DNA of 14,187 nt from Collinsella sp. (GCA_019419645.1 DXZN01000053.1:1-14187); one strand, 5' to 3'; shown: positions 5,747-13,535, counted from the stretch's first letter. Translations and numbers: made by a program. Notes: generated from the sequence alone by a model not told the origin.

Positions 5747-6193
5747 CTAAAGGTTGTCGGTGTCCAGGACGATGGTGAATGGACCGTCGTTGACCAAGTC
5801 GACTTTCATATCGGCGCCGAAGATGCCATGTGCTACGTGTTCGACATCTTGACGAACAAGCGTCAGGAAGCACTCGTAGAGCTCGTTGGCGACATCGGGG
5901 GCGCCGGCATCCGTAAACGATGGGCGGCGACCGTGGCGGCAGTCGGCGAACAGCGTGAACTGCGACACTACGAGAACCTCGCCGTCGACATCGGCAAGTG
6001 CCAGGTTGGTCTTACCGTTCTCGTCCTCGTTAATGCGCAAGCCCCGGAGCTTGCCCCACAGCTTGTCGGCCTCGGCACGCGTATCGCCATGGCCCACACC
6101 CAGCAGCACCAGGTAGCCGCGTCCAATGCGGCCCACGCACTCGCCGTCGACCGTCACGCCGGCGTTGAGCACGCGCTGCACCACCGCACGCAC
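5747..6193 (-). CDS. dtd: D-aminoacyl-tRNA deacylase
   Basis: Dtd hydrolyses D-aminoacyl-tRNAs (and mischarged Gly-tRNA-Ala), keeping D-residues out of proteins. The 148 residues are family length. The N-terminus MRAVVQRVLNAGVTVDG is typical, as are the SQFTLFAD motif (77-84) that lines the active site and the C-terminal NDGPFTIVLDT (135-145). That last motif carries the invariant Gly-cisPro pair (GP at 137-138) used for chiral proofreading; the following residue is Phe where Val is usual. The start is GTG at 6193, three bases after the rdgB stop. GAGGAG at 6200-6205, inside the end of rdgB, serves as ribosome binding site, so the two genes are coupled. The stop codon is followed at once by a strong palindrome. 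Confidence 0.96.
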   Translation of the reverse strand: MRAVVQRVLNAGVTVDGECVGRIGRGYLVLLGVGHGDTRAEADKLWGKLRGLRINEDENGKTNLALADVDGEVLVVSQFTLFADCRHGRRPSFTDAGAPDVANELYECFLTLVRQDVEHVAHGIFGADMKVDLVNDGPFTIVLDTDNL

Positions 6194-6196
6194 GGT

Positions 6197-6838
6197 CTAC
6201 TCCTCGCCCGTCAGCTTGGCGGACAGATGCTCGAGCGCGTGGAAACGATGGCTGATGGCGTTCTTCTCGTCAGCCGTCAGCTCGGCCATGGTCTTGCCCG
6301 GCGTGTCGACCGGCAGGAACAGCGGGTCGTAGCCAAAGCCGTGATCGCCGCGGCCCTCGTGTGCGATAGTGCCCTCGCAGGCGCCCTCACCATAGGTGAC
6401 CAAACCGTCCGTGTCGATGAGCGCAACGACGCTCATAAAGCGCGCGGTGCGATCCTCGTCGGCCACGCCTTCCAGGTTAACGAGCAGCTTGGCGTTGTTG
6501 GCGGCATCGTCGCCGTGCACGCCCGCATAGCGCGCGCTATACACGCCCGGCTCGCCGTCCAGGGCATCAACGACCAAGCCCGAATCGTCGGCAATGGCCA
6601 TGAGCCCCGTCTCTTCGACCGCGGCTTGGGCCTTGATGATGGCGTTCTCCAAAAACGTCGTGCCGTTTTCCTCGGGATCCTCAAAATTGCCCAGCTGGCC
6701 GAGCGCTACAAAGCGCACCTCGGGCATAACCTTGCCCAAAATAGCCTCGATCTCAGTGAGCTTATGGGCGTTGCCCGTTGCCACGACGATGGTCGCCGCC
6801 GGGTCGAGGGTGTCGATGTCGATCTTCTCAAGTGCCAT
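6197..6838 (-). CDS. rdgB: dITP/XTP pyrophosphatase (RdgB/HAM1 family)
   Basis: It hydrolyses non-canonical purine nucleotides (dITP, ITP, XTP) to monophosphates plus pyrophosphate, cleaning the nucleotide pool. The 213 residues contain the family signatures: TIVVATGNAHKLTEI (16-30), the acidic core ADDSGLVVDALDGEPGVYSA (83-102), HGFGYDPLFLP (166-176) and SHRFHAL (196-202), the counterpart of the usual SHRAxAL. An extra ~12 residues precede the conserved start of the fold. The ATG at 6838 has AAGGAGA at six-base spacing. rph lies upstream but is closed by a strong terminator, so rdgB-dtd probably has its own promoter in 6839-6945. I see only a TATAGA-like -10 there with no good -35. rph and rdgB are neighbours or even fused in several Gram-positives, which fits. 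Confidence 0.96.
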   Translation of the reverse strand: MALEKIDIDTLDPAATIVVATGNAHKLTEIEAILGKVMPEVRFVALGQLGNFEDPEENGTTFLENAIIKAQAAVEETGLMAIADDSGLVVDALDGEPGVYSARYAGVHGDDAANNAKLLVNLEGVADEDRTARFMSVVALIDTDGLVTYGEGACEGTIAHEGRGDHGFGYDPLFLPVDTPGKTMAELTADEKNAISHRFHALEHLSAKLTGEE

Positions 6839-6944
6839 AAGTGGTCTCCTTGTCTCTATAGCAATGCCGCGCCGAGGGCGACGAGGGCCTCTGCCTCTCC
6901 CCTCTCAATCAACGGCTGTCTTGTGCCTAGACGTCTCCGCAGAT

Positions 6945-6981
6945 AAAACCTACCAAATTAAACCTGTCCCTTTTTGGTAGG
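6945..6981 (-). terminator. Intrinsic terminator of rph
   Basis: CCTACCAAA (6949-6957) and TTTGGTAGG (6973-6981) form a perfect 9-bp stem with a 15-base loop. On the - strand the hairpin starts immediately after the rph TAA and is followed by TTTTATCT. The stem is AT-richer than the other terminators here. Confidence 0.8.
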
Positions 6982-7707
6982 TTAGGCGAGGGCTTGGCGC
7001 TGAAGCTCGATGAGCTCGGCGACACCTTTGTCGCCCAGGTCGAGCAGGGCGTTGAGGCGCTTACGGTCGAAGGGCGCCTGCTCGCCGGTGCCCTGGAGCT
7101 CGATCATCTCGCCGGTGTCGGTGGCGACGAGGTTCATGTCGACCTCGGCATGGCTGTCCTCGGAATAATCGAGGTCAAGCAGCGTATTGCCGTCGACAAC
7201 GCCCATGGAGATGGCAGCCACCTGGCCGATAAGCGGGATGCGCTCGATCTTGCCCGCCTCGACCCACATGGCGAGGGCGTCGTGCAGCGCCACCCAGGCG
7301 CCGGTGATGCTCGCTGTACGCGTGCCGCCATCGGCCTGAATCACATCGCAGTCGACGGTGACGGTGTACTCGCCGAGCGCCTTCATGTTGACGACGGTAC
7401 GCAGGCTGCGGCCAATGAGGCGCTCGATCTCCATGGAGCGACCCTTGCGGTTGGCGTGCTCGCGCTTGCAGCGCTTACCGGTCGACGCCGGCAGCATGGC
7501 GTATTCCGCGGTCACCCAGCCGGCCTTAGCCCCCTTTCGCCAGCCCGGTACGCCCTCCTCGATAGTGGCGGCGCACAGCACGCGCGTGTCACCGAACTCG
7601 GCCAAACACGAGCCGTGGGCGTGCTTCATGACGCCACGGGTGAGCTTAACGGGGCGCAACTCGTTGGCGGCGCGACCGTTGGCGCGGTTGACCTGCATGT
7701 ACTCCAT
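6982..7707 (-). CDS. rph: Ribonuclease PH
   Basis: RNase PH is a phosphorolytic 3'-to-5' exoribonuclease that trims tRNA precursors and structured RNA ends, using phosphate and releasing nucleoside diphosphates. The 241 residues are of normal length. Visible signatures are RPVKLTRGVMKHAHGSCLAEFGDTRVLCAATI (18-49), WVTAEYAMLPAST (64-76), the basic GRSMEIERLIGRSLR (89-103), CDVIQADGGTRTASITGA (120-137) and the catalytic block LLDLDYSEDSHAEVDMNLV (176-194) followed by GEMIELQGTGE. The ATG at 7707 has AAAGGA at seven-base spacing; an ATG three codons later lacks a spaced site. murI ends 54 bases upstream with no terminator between, so murI-rph is probably one transcript, closed by the hairpin right after the stop. 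Two tRNA genes in the window encode their CCA end, so it would act on their trailers. Confidence 0.97.
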   Translation of the reverse strand: MEYMQVNRANGRAANELRPVKLTRGVMKHAHGSCLAEFGDTRVLCAATIEEGVPGWRKGAKAGWVTAEYAMLPASTGKRCKREHANRKGRSMEIERLIGRSLRTVVNMKALGEYTVTVDCDVIQADGGTRTASITGAWVALHDALAMWVEAGKIERIPLIGQVAAISMGVVDGNTLLDLDYSEDSHAEVDMNLVATDTGEMIELQGTGEQAPFDRKRLNALLDLGDKGVAELIELQRQALA

Positions 7708-7761
7708 AGAAATTTCCTTTCGGCAAAAGATGTGGCGAAGGCTTTGGCGGCTGCTTTACAT

Positions 7762-8646
7762 CTATTTCAGCTCATCGATATCGATATGTTCGATGCTCTT
7801 GAGCGGCTGACCAAAGATAAAGCTGCCCGCCACCGCAAACTCGGCGATGTTATCGGCCGTCGTGGCAAAACGATGCTGCGGCTCGGCGGCGTCGCCCGCC
7901 AGCTGCTCGCGGCGCGTGAGAATATCGGTCAGCTCGCGCGTGGTCTCCTCGGCGGAACTCACGACGCGCACCCCAGGCCCCAGCGCATGGCGGATAGGTC
8001 CCACCAACAGCGGGAAATGCGTACAGCCGAGCACCACGGTATCGATACCGTGGTCGCGCAGCGGCTCAACCGTGGCACCCACCAGCGCACGTACGGCAGG
8101 CGTATCGAAGATGTCCTCGTTCTCAAGCCACTGTTCCTGCAGATGTGCACCCGAGGCGAGTTCGTGTTCGACAACCTCGACAAAGCTCGAGGCAGGACAG
8201 CCGTATACATCGACACCGGCATCCAGGTCCTGAATGGCGCGCGTGTAGGCGCCCGAGCGAATGGTGAGGTTGGTGGCGAGCACGCCCACGCGACGCGAGC
8301 GGGTGCTGTTGATTGCCGCACGGGCACCCGGCGCGATCACGCCGATCACGGGAACGTCGAGCACCTGCTGGGCCAGACGCAAGGCCGCAGCGGTCGCCGT
8401 GTTGCAGGCGATGACCATAATCTTGACGTCGTGCTTCGAAAGCCAACGGCCCGCCTGCAACGCAAACGAGCGCACCTCATCCTCGGTACGGGTGCCGTAG
8501 GGGCAGCGCTTGGTGTCGCCAAAGTAGTAGACGGACTCGTGCGGCAACGCCGTCGCAATCGCGCGCGCAACCGTCAGACCGCCCAAACCAGAATCGAACA
8601 CGCCAATCGGGCGCGTGTCGCCTGCCGGATTCTCGATATCGGACAT
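7762..8646 (-). CDS. murI: Glutamate racemase
   Basis: MurI interconverts L- and D-glutamate without cofactor, supplying D-Glu for peptidoglycan. The 294 residues show IGVFDSGLGGLTVARA (14-29, with catalytic-site D18), YFGDTKRCPYGTRT (41-54), the first catalytic cysteine in IACNTATAAAL (79-89, C81) and the second in VLGCTHFPLL (205-214, C208). The C-terminus extends about 30 residues beyond the usual end. The ATG at 8646 has a GGTGAGG purine run very close upstream; if GGTGA pairs with the 3' part of the anti-Shine-Dalgarno, spacing is acceptable. It lies 51 bases after the HAD gene and 54 before rph. The conserved murI-rph-rdgB order is common in Gram-positive bacteria. Confidence 0.97.
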   Translation of the reverse strand: MSDIENPAGDTRPIGVFDSGLGGLTVARAIATALPHESVYYFGDTKRCPYGTRTEDEVRSFALQAGRWLSKHDVKIMVIACNTATAAALRLAQQVLDVPVIGVIAPGARAAINSTRSRRVGVLATNLTIRSGAYTRAIQDLDAGVDVYGCPASSFVEVVEHELASGAHLQEQWLENEDIFDTPAVRALVGATVEPLRDHGIDTVVLGCTHFPLLVGPIRHALGPGVRVVSSAEETTRELTDILTRREQLAGDAAEPQHRFATTADNIAEFAVAGSFIFGQPLKSIEHIDIDELK

Positions 8647-8697
8647 TACCTCACCAGTCTCTCTCGAAAAGACATGTCCAAGTGCGGCGGCGCCGCG

Positions 8698-9609
8698 CTA
8701 CGAACGCGCCGCGACCAGCAGCTCTGCCGTCGCCGCCCAACCGTCGACAATTTTGCCGCGCGTAACGAAAGCGTTCTCGCAAGCAGCCAGGAACTCGGGC
8801 GCGCCGGCGCTCGTCAGGCCATTCTCGACCAGGCAGAACGTGCCCACGTGATCGGCCATGTAGAAGTCGGACTCGGAATCGCCGAGCGCGAGCGTCTCCT
8901 CGCGCTCGATCCCTAGGTGCTCGCAGAAGCGCGCAATGGCGACGCCTTTGTTGAGGCCCGCGGGGTTGATGTTAAATGCGCGACCGTCCTCGACGCGATC
9001 GAGCTCGAGCGTCGTCGGCTTGGACAGGTGAGTCAGATGGCCGTTGCAAGCCCAGATCAGACCGCAGCCGGCCTCGTCCAGGATGGCCTGAACCTCATCG
9101 TCGGGCACATCGCCGCGCATGCCGACGGTGACCTCACGGTACTTGTAGCCGGTCGACATGTCGTTGTGATACTCGATCTTGTGCGGCCAGCGGGCGAGGA
9201 TCTTCTCGCACACGCCGGTCTGCTCGATCACCTGGTGCGGCGTGAGGCCACAGGCGGGGTCGTAGGGCATGTCGCCGGTCAGATACTCCCAATCGTTGGC
9301 TTTGAGGTCGTACATGACCAGGCCGCCCATCTCGCCGATGTAGGAGTTGAGGCCGAGCACGCGCGCGTCCTCGTGAATCATGGTGCGGTTGCGGCCCGAG
9401 GTGGGAACCACCTGAATACCAGCGCGAGTAAGCGCCACGACGGCCTCGACGAGTTTGGTCGAAGGGTTGCCGTCGTTGTCGCGCAGCACGCACGAGCCGG
9501 GCGCGAGCATCGTGGCATCCAGGTCGGTAAAGACGTACTTGACCTTGGCCAAGCGCTCGCGCATCTCGCCCGAAAGCTCGGCAACGGTCGGCAGGGTATT
9601 GTGGGACAT
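8698..9609 (-). CDS. HAD-superfamily (type IIB, Cof-like) hydrolase, substrate unknown
   Basis: This is a cytoplasmic phosphatase-type protein of 303 residues. HAD motif I is VFTDLDATML (26-35) with nucleophile D29 and acid/base D31; the usual DxDGT reads DxDAT. Motif II is PTSGR (69-73), motif III is the lysine in LNKGVAI (219-225), and motif IV is LALGDSESDFYMAD (240-253). The large insertion between motifs II and III marks a type II cap, as in Cof-like, sucrose-phosphate or mannosyl-phosphoglycerate phosphatases. The cap is unusually rich in Cys and Trp. I chose the ATG at 9609 because GGAG lies five bases upstream; an in-frame ATG 42 bases earlier has none. It sits between the murE-like gene and murI, so a sugar-phosphate or precursor-related substrate is possible but not shown. 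Confidence 0.85.
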   Translation of the reverse strand: MSHNTLPTVAELSGEMRERLAKVKYVFTDLDATMLAPGSCVLRDNDGNPSTKLVEAVVALTRAGIQVVPTSGRNRTMIHEDARVLGLNSYIGEMGGLVMYDLKANDWEYLTGDMPYDPACGLTPHQVIEQTGVCEKILARWPHKIEYHNDMSTGYKYREVTVGMRGDVPDDEVQAILDEAGCGLIWACNGHLTHLSKPTTLELDRVEDGRAFNINPAGLNKGVAIARFCEHLGIEREETLALGDSESDFYMADHVGTFCLVENGLTSAGAPEFLAACENAFVTRGKIVDGWAATAELLVAARS

Positions 9610-9716
9610 GGTTACTCCGTTTACGTAGAAGGGTTTGGACTTGGACGGCATATTTTGATTGAGGGAACACGCTTATGGCGACAGCGCACTCAGGGCGCCG
9701 CCGCCATCATGGTTCA

Positions 9717-11279
9717 TTAGTCAAACTGGGTAACATCGATCAGGCGATTGGCCAGCGAAAGGTCGCTCTCGATGGGCACGAACTCGTCGCCCACGTGCAT
9801 GAGCTCCTCGTCACCCTTTGCCAGCAGCAAGACAATGGTGGGAGCATCGGGGTTGACGTACTCCTCGCGCGCCGCCTTGAACGCCGCATGCACAGCGGCT
9901 TCGCGATCGAGGATGATCTTGTTCGGCGTATCGTCGGGAACATGTTCGGCAAGCTCGCGACAGACCTTCATCGGGTCCTCGTGAGCCGGGTCCTCATTGG
10001 CAAAGATCATCAGGTCGGAATACGGTGCGGCCTCGCGCGGAAGCTGCTCGCGGCGCTCCTGCGCCTTGCCGCCGGCAGCGCCAAACACTGCGATGACCGG
10101 GCTGGCGGGAAACGCGCGCTTGACCGACGAGAAAAGCGAGCGGAACGAAAGCTGGTTGTGCGCGTAGTCGACAACGCAAATCACGCGGCCGTCCTTCGAC
10201 TCCACGACCTCCATACGGCCCGGCACACGCAGTTTGGAGAGGCCCTTCTTGATGGCCTCGATACCGATGCCGATCTCGCGCGCGGCGGCGATAGCGACCA
10301 GCGCGTTCTCCACGTTAAAGTCTCCCGCGATACCCAGCAGGATCTTCTCCCCCGCCTCGGACTCGTCGGCACACAGGCCATGCAAGTTGAACTCGATGCT
10401 AAAGCCGACCATGCGTACGTCGCTCGCCCACAGGCTCGCCTCGGGATGCTCGACGCCAACGGTCACCAAGCGCTCGGCCGTCGACGCTGCCTCCAGCACA
10501 CGGTCGACCTCTTCGGTGCCCAGATTCACCACGGCAGTCTTTGCCTGGTCAAAGATCCTGAGTTTGCTCTCAAAATAATCCTCAAACGTGGGGTGTTCGA
10601 TCGGCGAGATGTGGTCGCGGCCGATGTTGAGGAAGCACGCCACGTCAAACGGCAGATTCTCGACGCGTTGGTACTTGAGCGCCTGGCTCGAGACCTCCAT
10701 GACCATGGACTTGCGACCGGACGTGCGGCAGTTGGCGATATGGCGCCAGACCTCGGGGGCCTCGGGCGTAGTATTGGTGCTCTCGTAGCACTCGATACCA
10801 TCGTCGGTACTCACCGAGCCGATCATGCCGCAGGACTCGCCCGCCGCTTTGATAATCGACTGGAGCATAAAAGCGGCCGTGGTCTTTCCCTTGGTGCCGG
10901 TGATGCCCACGATCTTGACGTCGTGGTCGGGACGGTCGTAGACCTCCGGCGGCAACAGGGCCATGGCCGTGCGAACACTATCAACAACCAGCATCGCAGC
11001 ACCGCCCTCCTTCGCCAGCGGCTCCAGAGACTCGACCAGCGACTCCTCGCACACAAATGCGACGGCGCCCGCATCGAGCGCCATGCTCAAAAACGCGGGC
11101 TTAAAGGCAGCACCTTTACAGAAGAACACGTCACCTGCCGAGACCACGCGCGAATCAAACGAGCAGCCGGTCACGGCACGCTCGTCAACCTGCTCTGATG
11201 CGCGCAGCTCGCCGCACACGTCGAGAAGCTTGGCAAGCGTATCGACCGTGGTCACGGTCGCGGAATCCGAATGGTGCAT
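9717..11279 (-). CDS. murE: MurE-type Mur ligase: UDP-MurNAc-L-Ala-D-Glu--L-lysine (or ornithine) ligase
   Basis: It adds the third, diamino acid residue to the peptidoglycan stem peptide using ATP. The 520 residues have the three Mur domains. The N-terminal UDP-binding part carries CSFDSRVVSAGDVFFCKGAAFKP (39-61). The central ATPase has GITGTKGKTT (125-134), NTTPEAPE (169-176), DHISPIEHPTFEDYF (222-236) and carbamylated K239 in ESKLRIF. The C-terminal ligase domain has VPGRMEVV (352-359), VVDYAH (369-374) and the amino acid-selecting motif region ANEDPAHEDP (427-436). DAP-adding enzymes carry DNPR here. The absence of that Arg, and the close resemblance to streptococcal lysine-type MurE (KGAAFK, IEHPxFEDYF, DDPNYEDP), argue for L-Lys or L-Orn. 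The P-loop and Lys239 indicate an active ligase. The ATG at 11279 has AAAGGTG upstream. Confidence 0.9.
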   Translation of the reverse strand: MHHSDSATVTTVDTLAKLLDVCGELRASEQVDERAVTGCSFDSRVVSAGDVFFCKGAAFKPAFLSMALDAGAVAFVCEESLVESLEPLAKEGGAAMLVVDSVRTAMALLPPEVYDRPDHDVKIVGITGTKGKTTAAFMLQSIIKAAGESCGMIGSVSTDDGIECYESTNTTPEAPEVWRHIANCRTSGRKSMVMEVSSQALKYQRVENLPFDVACFLNIGRDHISPIEHPTFEDYFESKLRIFDQAKTAVVNLGTEEVDRVLEAASTAERLVTVGVEHPEASLWASDVRMVGFSIEFNLHGLCADESEAGEKILLGIAGDFNVENALVAIAAAREIGIGIEAIKKGLSKLRVPGRMEVVESKDGRVICVVDYAHNQLSFRSLFSSVKRAFPASPVIAVFGAAGGKAQERREQLPREAAPYSDLMIFANEDPAHEDPMKVCRELAEHVPDDTPNKIILDREAAVHAAFKAAREEYVNPDAPTIVLLLAKGDEELMHVGDEFVPIESDLSLANRLIDVTQFD

Positions 11280-11317
11280 CTTTCACCTTTCTCAGCCATT
11301 TGGCAGGGACGGTTTTC

Positions 11318-11346
11318 ATAGTAACTGAAACGTGCTCGCGCAAAAA
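11318..11346 (-). promoter_or_regulatory. Candidate promoter of murE
   Basis: On the - strand TACTAT (11323-11318) lies 17 bases after TTTTTG (11346-11341), giving a ~33-base leader. The -35 match is poor and overlaps the U-tract of the asnB terminator, so only the -10 and the position support it. Confidence 0.35.
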
Positions 11347-11366
11347 CGGCTCCCGGAGGAGCCGTT
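11342..11366 (-). terminator. Intrinsic terminator of asnB
   Basis: AACGGCTCC (11345-11353) and GGAGCCGTT (11358-11366) form a perfect 9-bp stem with a tetraloop. On the - strand it is followed by TTTTTG, about 25 bases past the asnB stop. Confidence 0.9.
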
Positions 11367-11391
11367 ACGCGCAGGCGTTCGTAAGCCGAGG

Positions 11392-13272
11392 CTAGGCAGC
11401 CTGAACAGAAGGCTGGCCCTCGTCGATAAAGAAGCGCTTGTACCACACTAGGAACACGAGCGGCGTATAGATCTTGCGCTGGAAATCGCCCTTGCCCGCA
11501 AAGTGCAGATCGAGCAGGTGCATAAGCTCGTCGGTATTGAAGAACTCGCTTGCCCACGGCGCGGTGAAGTACTCCTTGACATAGTCGTACCACTTTTGCT
11601 CGCGCAGCCAGTAGACAATCGGCACCGGGAAGCCCACCTTGGGACGGGTGGCCCACTCATCGGGCAGCGACTTGTTGGCAGCGTGGCGGAGTACCTGTTT
11701 GTTGCCGTTCTCGTTGATGCGGTAGCGGTCGGGAATGTGCTCGGCGAACTCCATGACTTTGCGGTCCAGGAAGGGCACGCGCAGCTCCAGCGAGTGCGCC
11801 ATGCACATCTTGTCGGCCTTGAGCAGAATGTCGCCCGGGAGCCACATGTTCATGTCCAGGTACTGCTTCTTGACCAGTTCGGGCTGACCCTTCACGCGTG
11901 CGTAGATGGGTGCAGCGAGCTCAAAGGCGCCATCGCCGGTGTTGTACTCGGGCTTGAGCACGCCGTCGACCTCGCGCTCCGGCCATACCAGAGCCTGTCC
12001 CAGGAACGACTTCTCGGGGATCTCGGCACCCTTGACCAGGAAGTTATGTCCCTTGAAGTACGGCATATGCAGCGCCAGGTTACCGAGCGCGCGACGGATG
12101 GGCAGCGGCACCATCTTTTTGTACTTGCGCACCGGGACCGTGTCCTCGTAGTAGGCGTAGCCGCCAAAGAGCTCGTCGGCGCCTTCGCCCGAAAGCACGA
12201 CGGTAACGTCCTTGCGGGCCATCTCGGCCAAGAACCACAGCGGCACGGAAGACAGGTTGGACTGCGGCTCGTCCATGTGATACTGGATGTCCTCGAGCGC
12301 ACCGAAGAACTCGTCGGCGGTAATCATCTTGCGAACGTTCTCGACGCCGAGCTTATCGGAAAGCTCCTTGGCGTAGTTGGTCTCGTTAAAGTTCTTGTAG
12401 TCAAAGCCCACCGAGAAGGTCTTGTCGGGCATGAGGCAAGCGGCGATGTAGCTGGAGTCGACGCCACCGGAGAGGAACGACGCGACCTTGACGTCGGCGA
12501 TACGATGGGCCTCGACGCTCTCGTGCACGACCTCGTCCAGCTCATCGACATACTCTTCGAACGGCTTCTCGACGGCAGAGTAATCGCAATCCCAGTAGCG
12601 CTCGATGTTCATCTTGCCGGTCGGGATATCGACGGTAAAGTAGTGCGCCGGCGGCAGCTTGTAGACACCCTCGAAGAAGGTCTCCTCGGTTGCCGAATAC
12701 TGCAGCGTCATGTACGGACGCAGGGCCTTTTTGTTGACCGCCTTGTGGAAGTGCGGGTAGTCCAGGAAGCTCTTGATCTCGGAACCAAAGAGCACGCCCG
12801 GAGCGCCGTCGCCCGCATCGGCCATGGGATAGTAGTAGAGCGGCTTGATGCCAAAGATGTCGCGGGCGCCAAAAAGCTTGTTCTTCTTTTTGTCCCAGAT
12901 GACGAAGGCGTACATACCGCGCAGGCGATCGAGAACGGCCTCGCCCCACTCCTCGTAGCCGTGCAGGAGGCTCTCGGTGTCGGCGCCGCAGTGGAACTTG
13001 TAGCCCTTGGCCTCGAGCTCGGAACGGAGTTCTTGGAAGTTGTAGATCTCGCCGTTGAAGACAATGACGACGCTACCGTCCTCGTTGGCCATGGGTTGGG
13101 CGCCAGCCTCGGTCAGGTCGAGGATCGACAGGCGGCGGAAGCCGAGGGCAACGCGGCCGTCGATAAACTGACCGCCCATGTCGGGACCGCGATGGACGAT
13201 GCGGTCCATCATCTTGGTGAGCACCTCGGATTGGTTATCCGTCCCACCGACAAAACCGACAAAACCGCACAT
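11392..13272 (-). CDS. asnB: Glutamine-hydrolysing asparagine synthetase (AsnB type)
   Basis: It makes asparagine from aspartate, ATP and ammonia released from glutamine. The 626 residues begin with MCGFVGFVGG, where Cys2 is the Ntn-type nucleophile of the glutaminase domain. Further glutaminase signatures are GFRRLSILDL (44-53), FNGEIYNF (72-79) and the GADTE loop (96-100). The synthetase domain has the PP-loop pyrophosphatase motif FLSGGVDSSYIAA (266-278) and SGEGADELFGGYAYY (361-375), then the conserved LLKADKMCMAHSLELRVPFLDRK block and the WATRPKVGFPVP segment. The ATG at 13272 follows a GAGGGG run at about seven bases. It is closed by its own terminator. Some members of this family (LtsA of Corynebacterium, AsnB of Bacillus) instead amidate peptidoglycan. 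The murE neighbour makes that worth considering, but asparagine synthesis is the default call. Confidence 0.93.
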   Translation of the reverse strand: MCGFVGFVGGTDNQSEVLTKMMDRIVHRGPDMGGQFIDGRVALGFRRLSILDLTEAGAQPMANEDGSVVIVFNGEIYNFQELRSELEAKGYKFHCGADTESLLHGYEEWGEAVLDRLRGMYAFVIWDKKKNKLFGARDIFGIKPLYYYPMADAGDGAPGVLFGSEIKSFLDYPHFHKAVNKKALRPYMTLQYSATEETFFEGVYKLPPAHYFTVDIPTGKMNIERYWDCDYSAVEKPFEEYVDELDEVVHESVEAHRIADVKVASFLSGGVDSSYIAACLMPDKTFSVGFDYKNFNETNYAKELSDKLGVENVRKMITADEFFGALEDIQYHMDEPQSNLSSVPLWFLAEMARKDVTVVLSGEGADELFGGYAYYEDTVPVRKYKKMVPLPIRRALGNLALHMPYFKGHNFLVKGAEIPEKSFLGQALVWPEREVDGVLKPEYNTGDGAFELAAPIYARVKGQPELVKKQYLDMNMWLPGDILLKADKMCMAHSLELRVPFLDRKVMEFAEHIPDRYRINENGNKQVLRHAANKSLPDEWATRPKVGFPVPIVYWLREQKWYDYVKEYFTAPWASEFFNTDELMHLLDLHFAGKGDFQRKIYTPLVFLVWYKRFFIDEGQPSVQAA

Positions 13273-13323
13273 ATACTATCCCCTCTGCTGTTGCTGGGCA
13301 TCAAATCGAATCAGTAGCTTTTG

Positions 13324-13329
13324 AGTATA
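13324..13329 (-). promoter_or_regulatory. Probable -10 box of asnB
   Basis: TATACT on the - strand predicts a start near 13317 and a leader of about 45 bases. The corresponding -35 position is GC-rich with no TTGACA-like hexamer, so it may depend on an activator or be wrong. Confidence 0.4.
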
Positions 13330-13440
13330 CCCGAGGGCGTAAAGAGGGGCGGAATGTTCAGGCAATCTCAACTGAATCAGCTCCGCTGTGACACGCGCCG
13401 GTTACCTTTAATGGATATGAGGTGAATGAGGCGATTGTTT

Positions 13441-13449
13441 TGCTATACT
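13441..13449 (+). promoter_or_regulatory. Extended -10 promoter of tRNA-Val
   Basis: TGC followed by TATACT (13444-13449) is an extended -10 element, placing the start near 13456, about four bases before the mature tRNA. The -35 region (GGTGAA at 13421-13426) is weak, as is common with extended -10 promoters. Confidence 0.65.
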
Positions 13450-13459
13450 CTCTCCGCAC

Positions 13460-13535
13460 GGGCGATTGGCGCAACGGTTAGCGCAGGTGCTTTACACGCA
13501 CAAGGCTGGGGGTTCGAATCCCTCATCGCCCACCA
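13460..13535 (+). tRNA. tRNA-Val (anticodon UAC)
   Basis: The 76-base gene folds as a cloverleaf. Acceptor GGGCGAT pairs with ATCGCCC, with A73 and an encoded CCA (13533-13535). The D arm is GCGC...GCGC. The anticodon loop TTTACAC gives UAC (13493-13495), reading GUA and, with wobble modification, other valine codons. The T arm carries loop TTCGAAT. The top of the anticodon stem has a G27-A43 mismatch. It is transcribed divergently from asnB and followed ten bases later by a terminator. Its last 18 bases recur twice downstream at 184-base intervals. Confidence 0.96.

Noticed and set aside
6888..6906. Pyrimidine-rich tract upstream of rdgB
   Set aside because: It is short and interrupted, with no mirror symmetry or repeat to suggest a special structure.
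6994..8916. Long + strand ORF over rph and murI
   Set aside because: It is a shadow of two well-conserved minus-strand enzymes and shows no recognisable domain.
11503..13317. 604-codon + strand ORF over asnB
   Set aside because: It is antisense to a complete asparagine synthetase and low-complexity.
13273..13459. Possible gene between asnB and tRNA-Val
   Set aside because: There is no ORF with a start and ribosome binding site, only the two divergent promoter regions.
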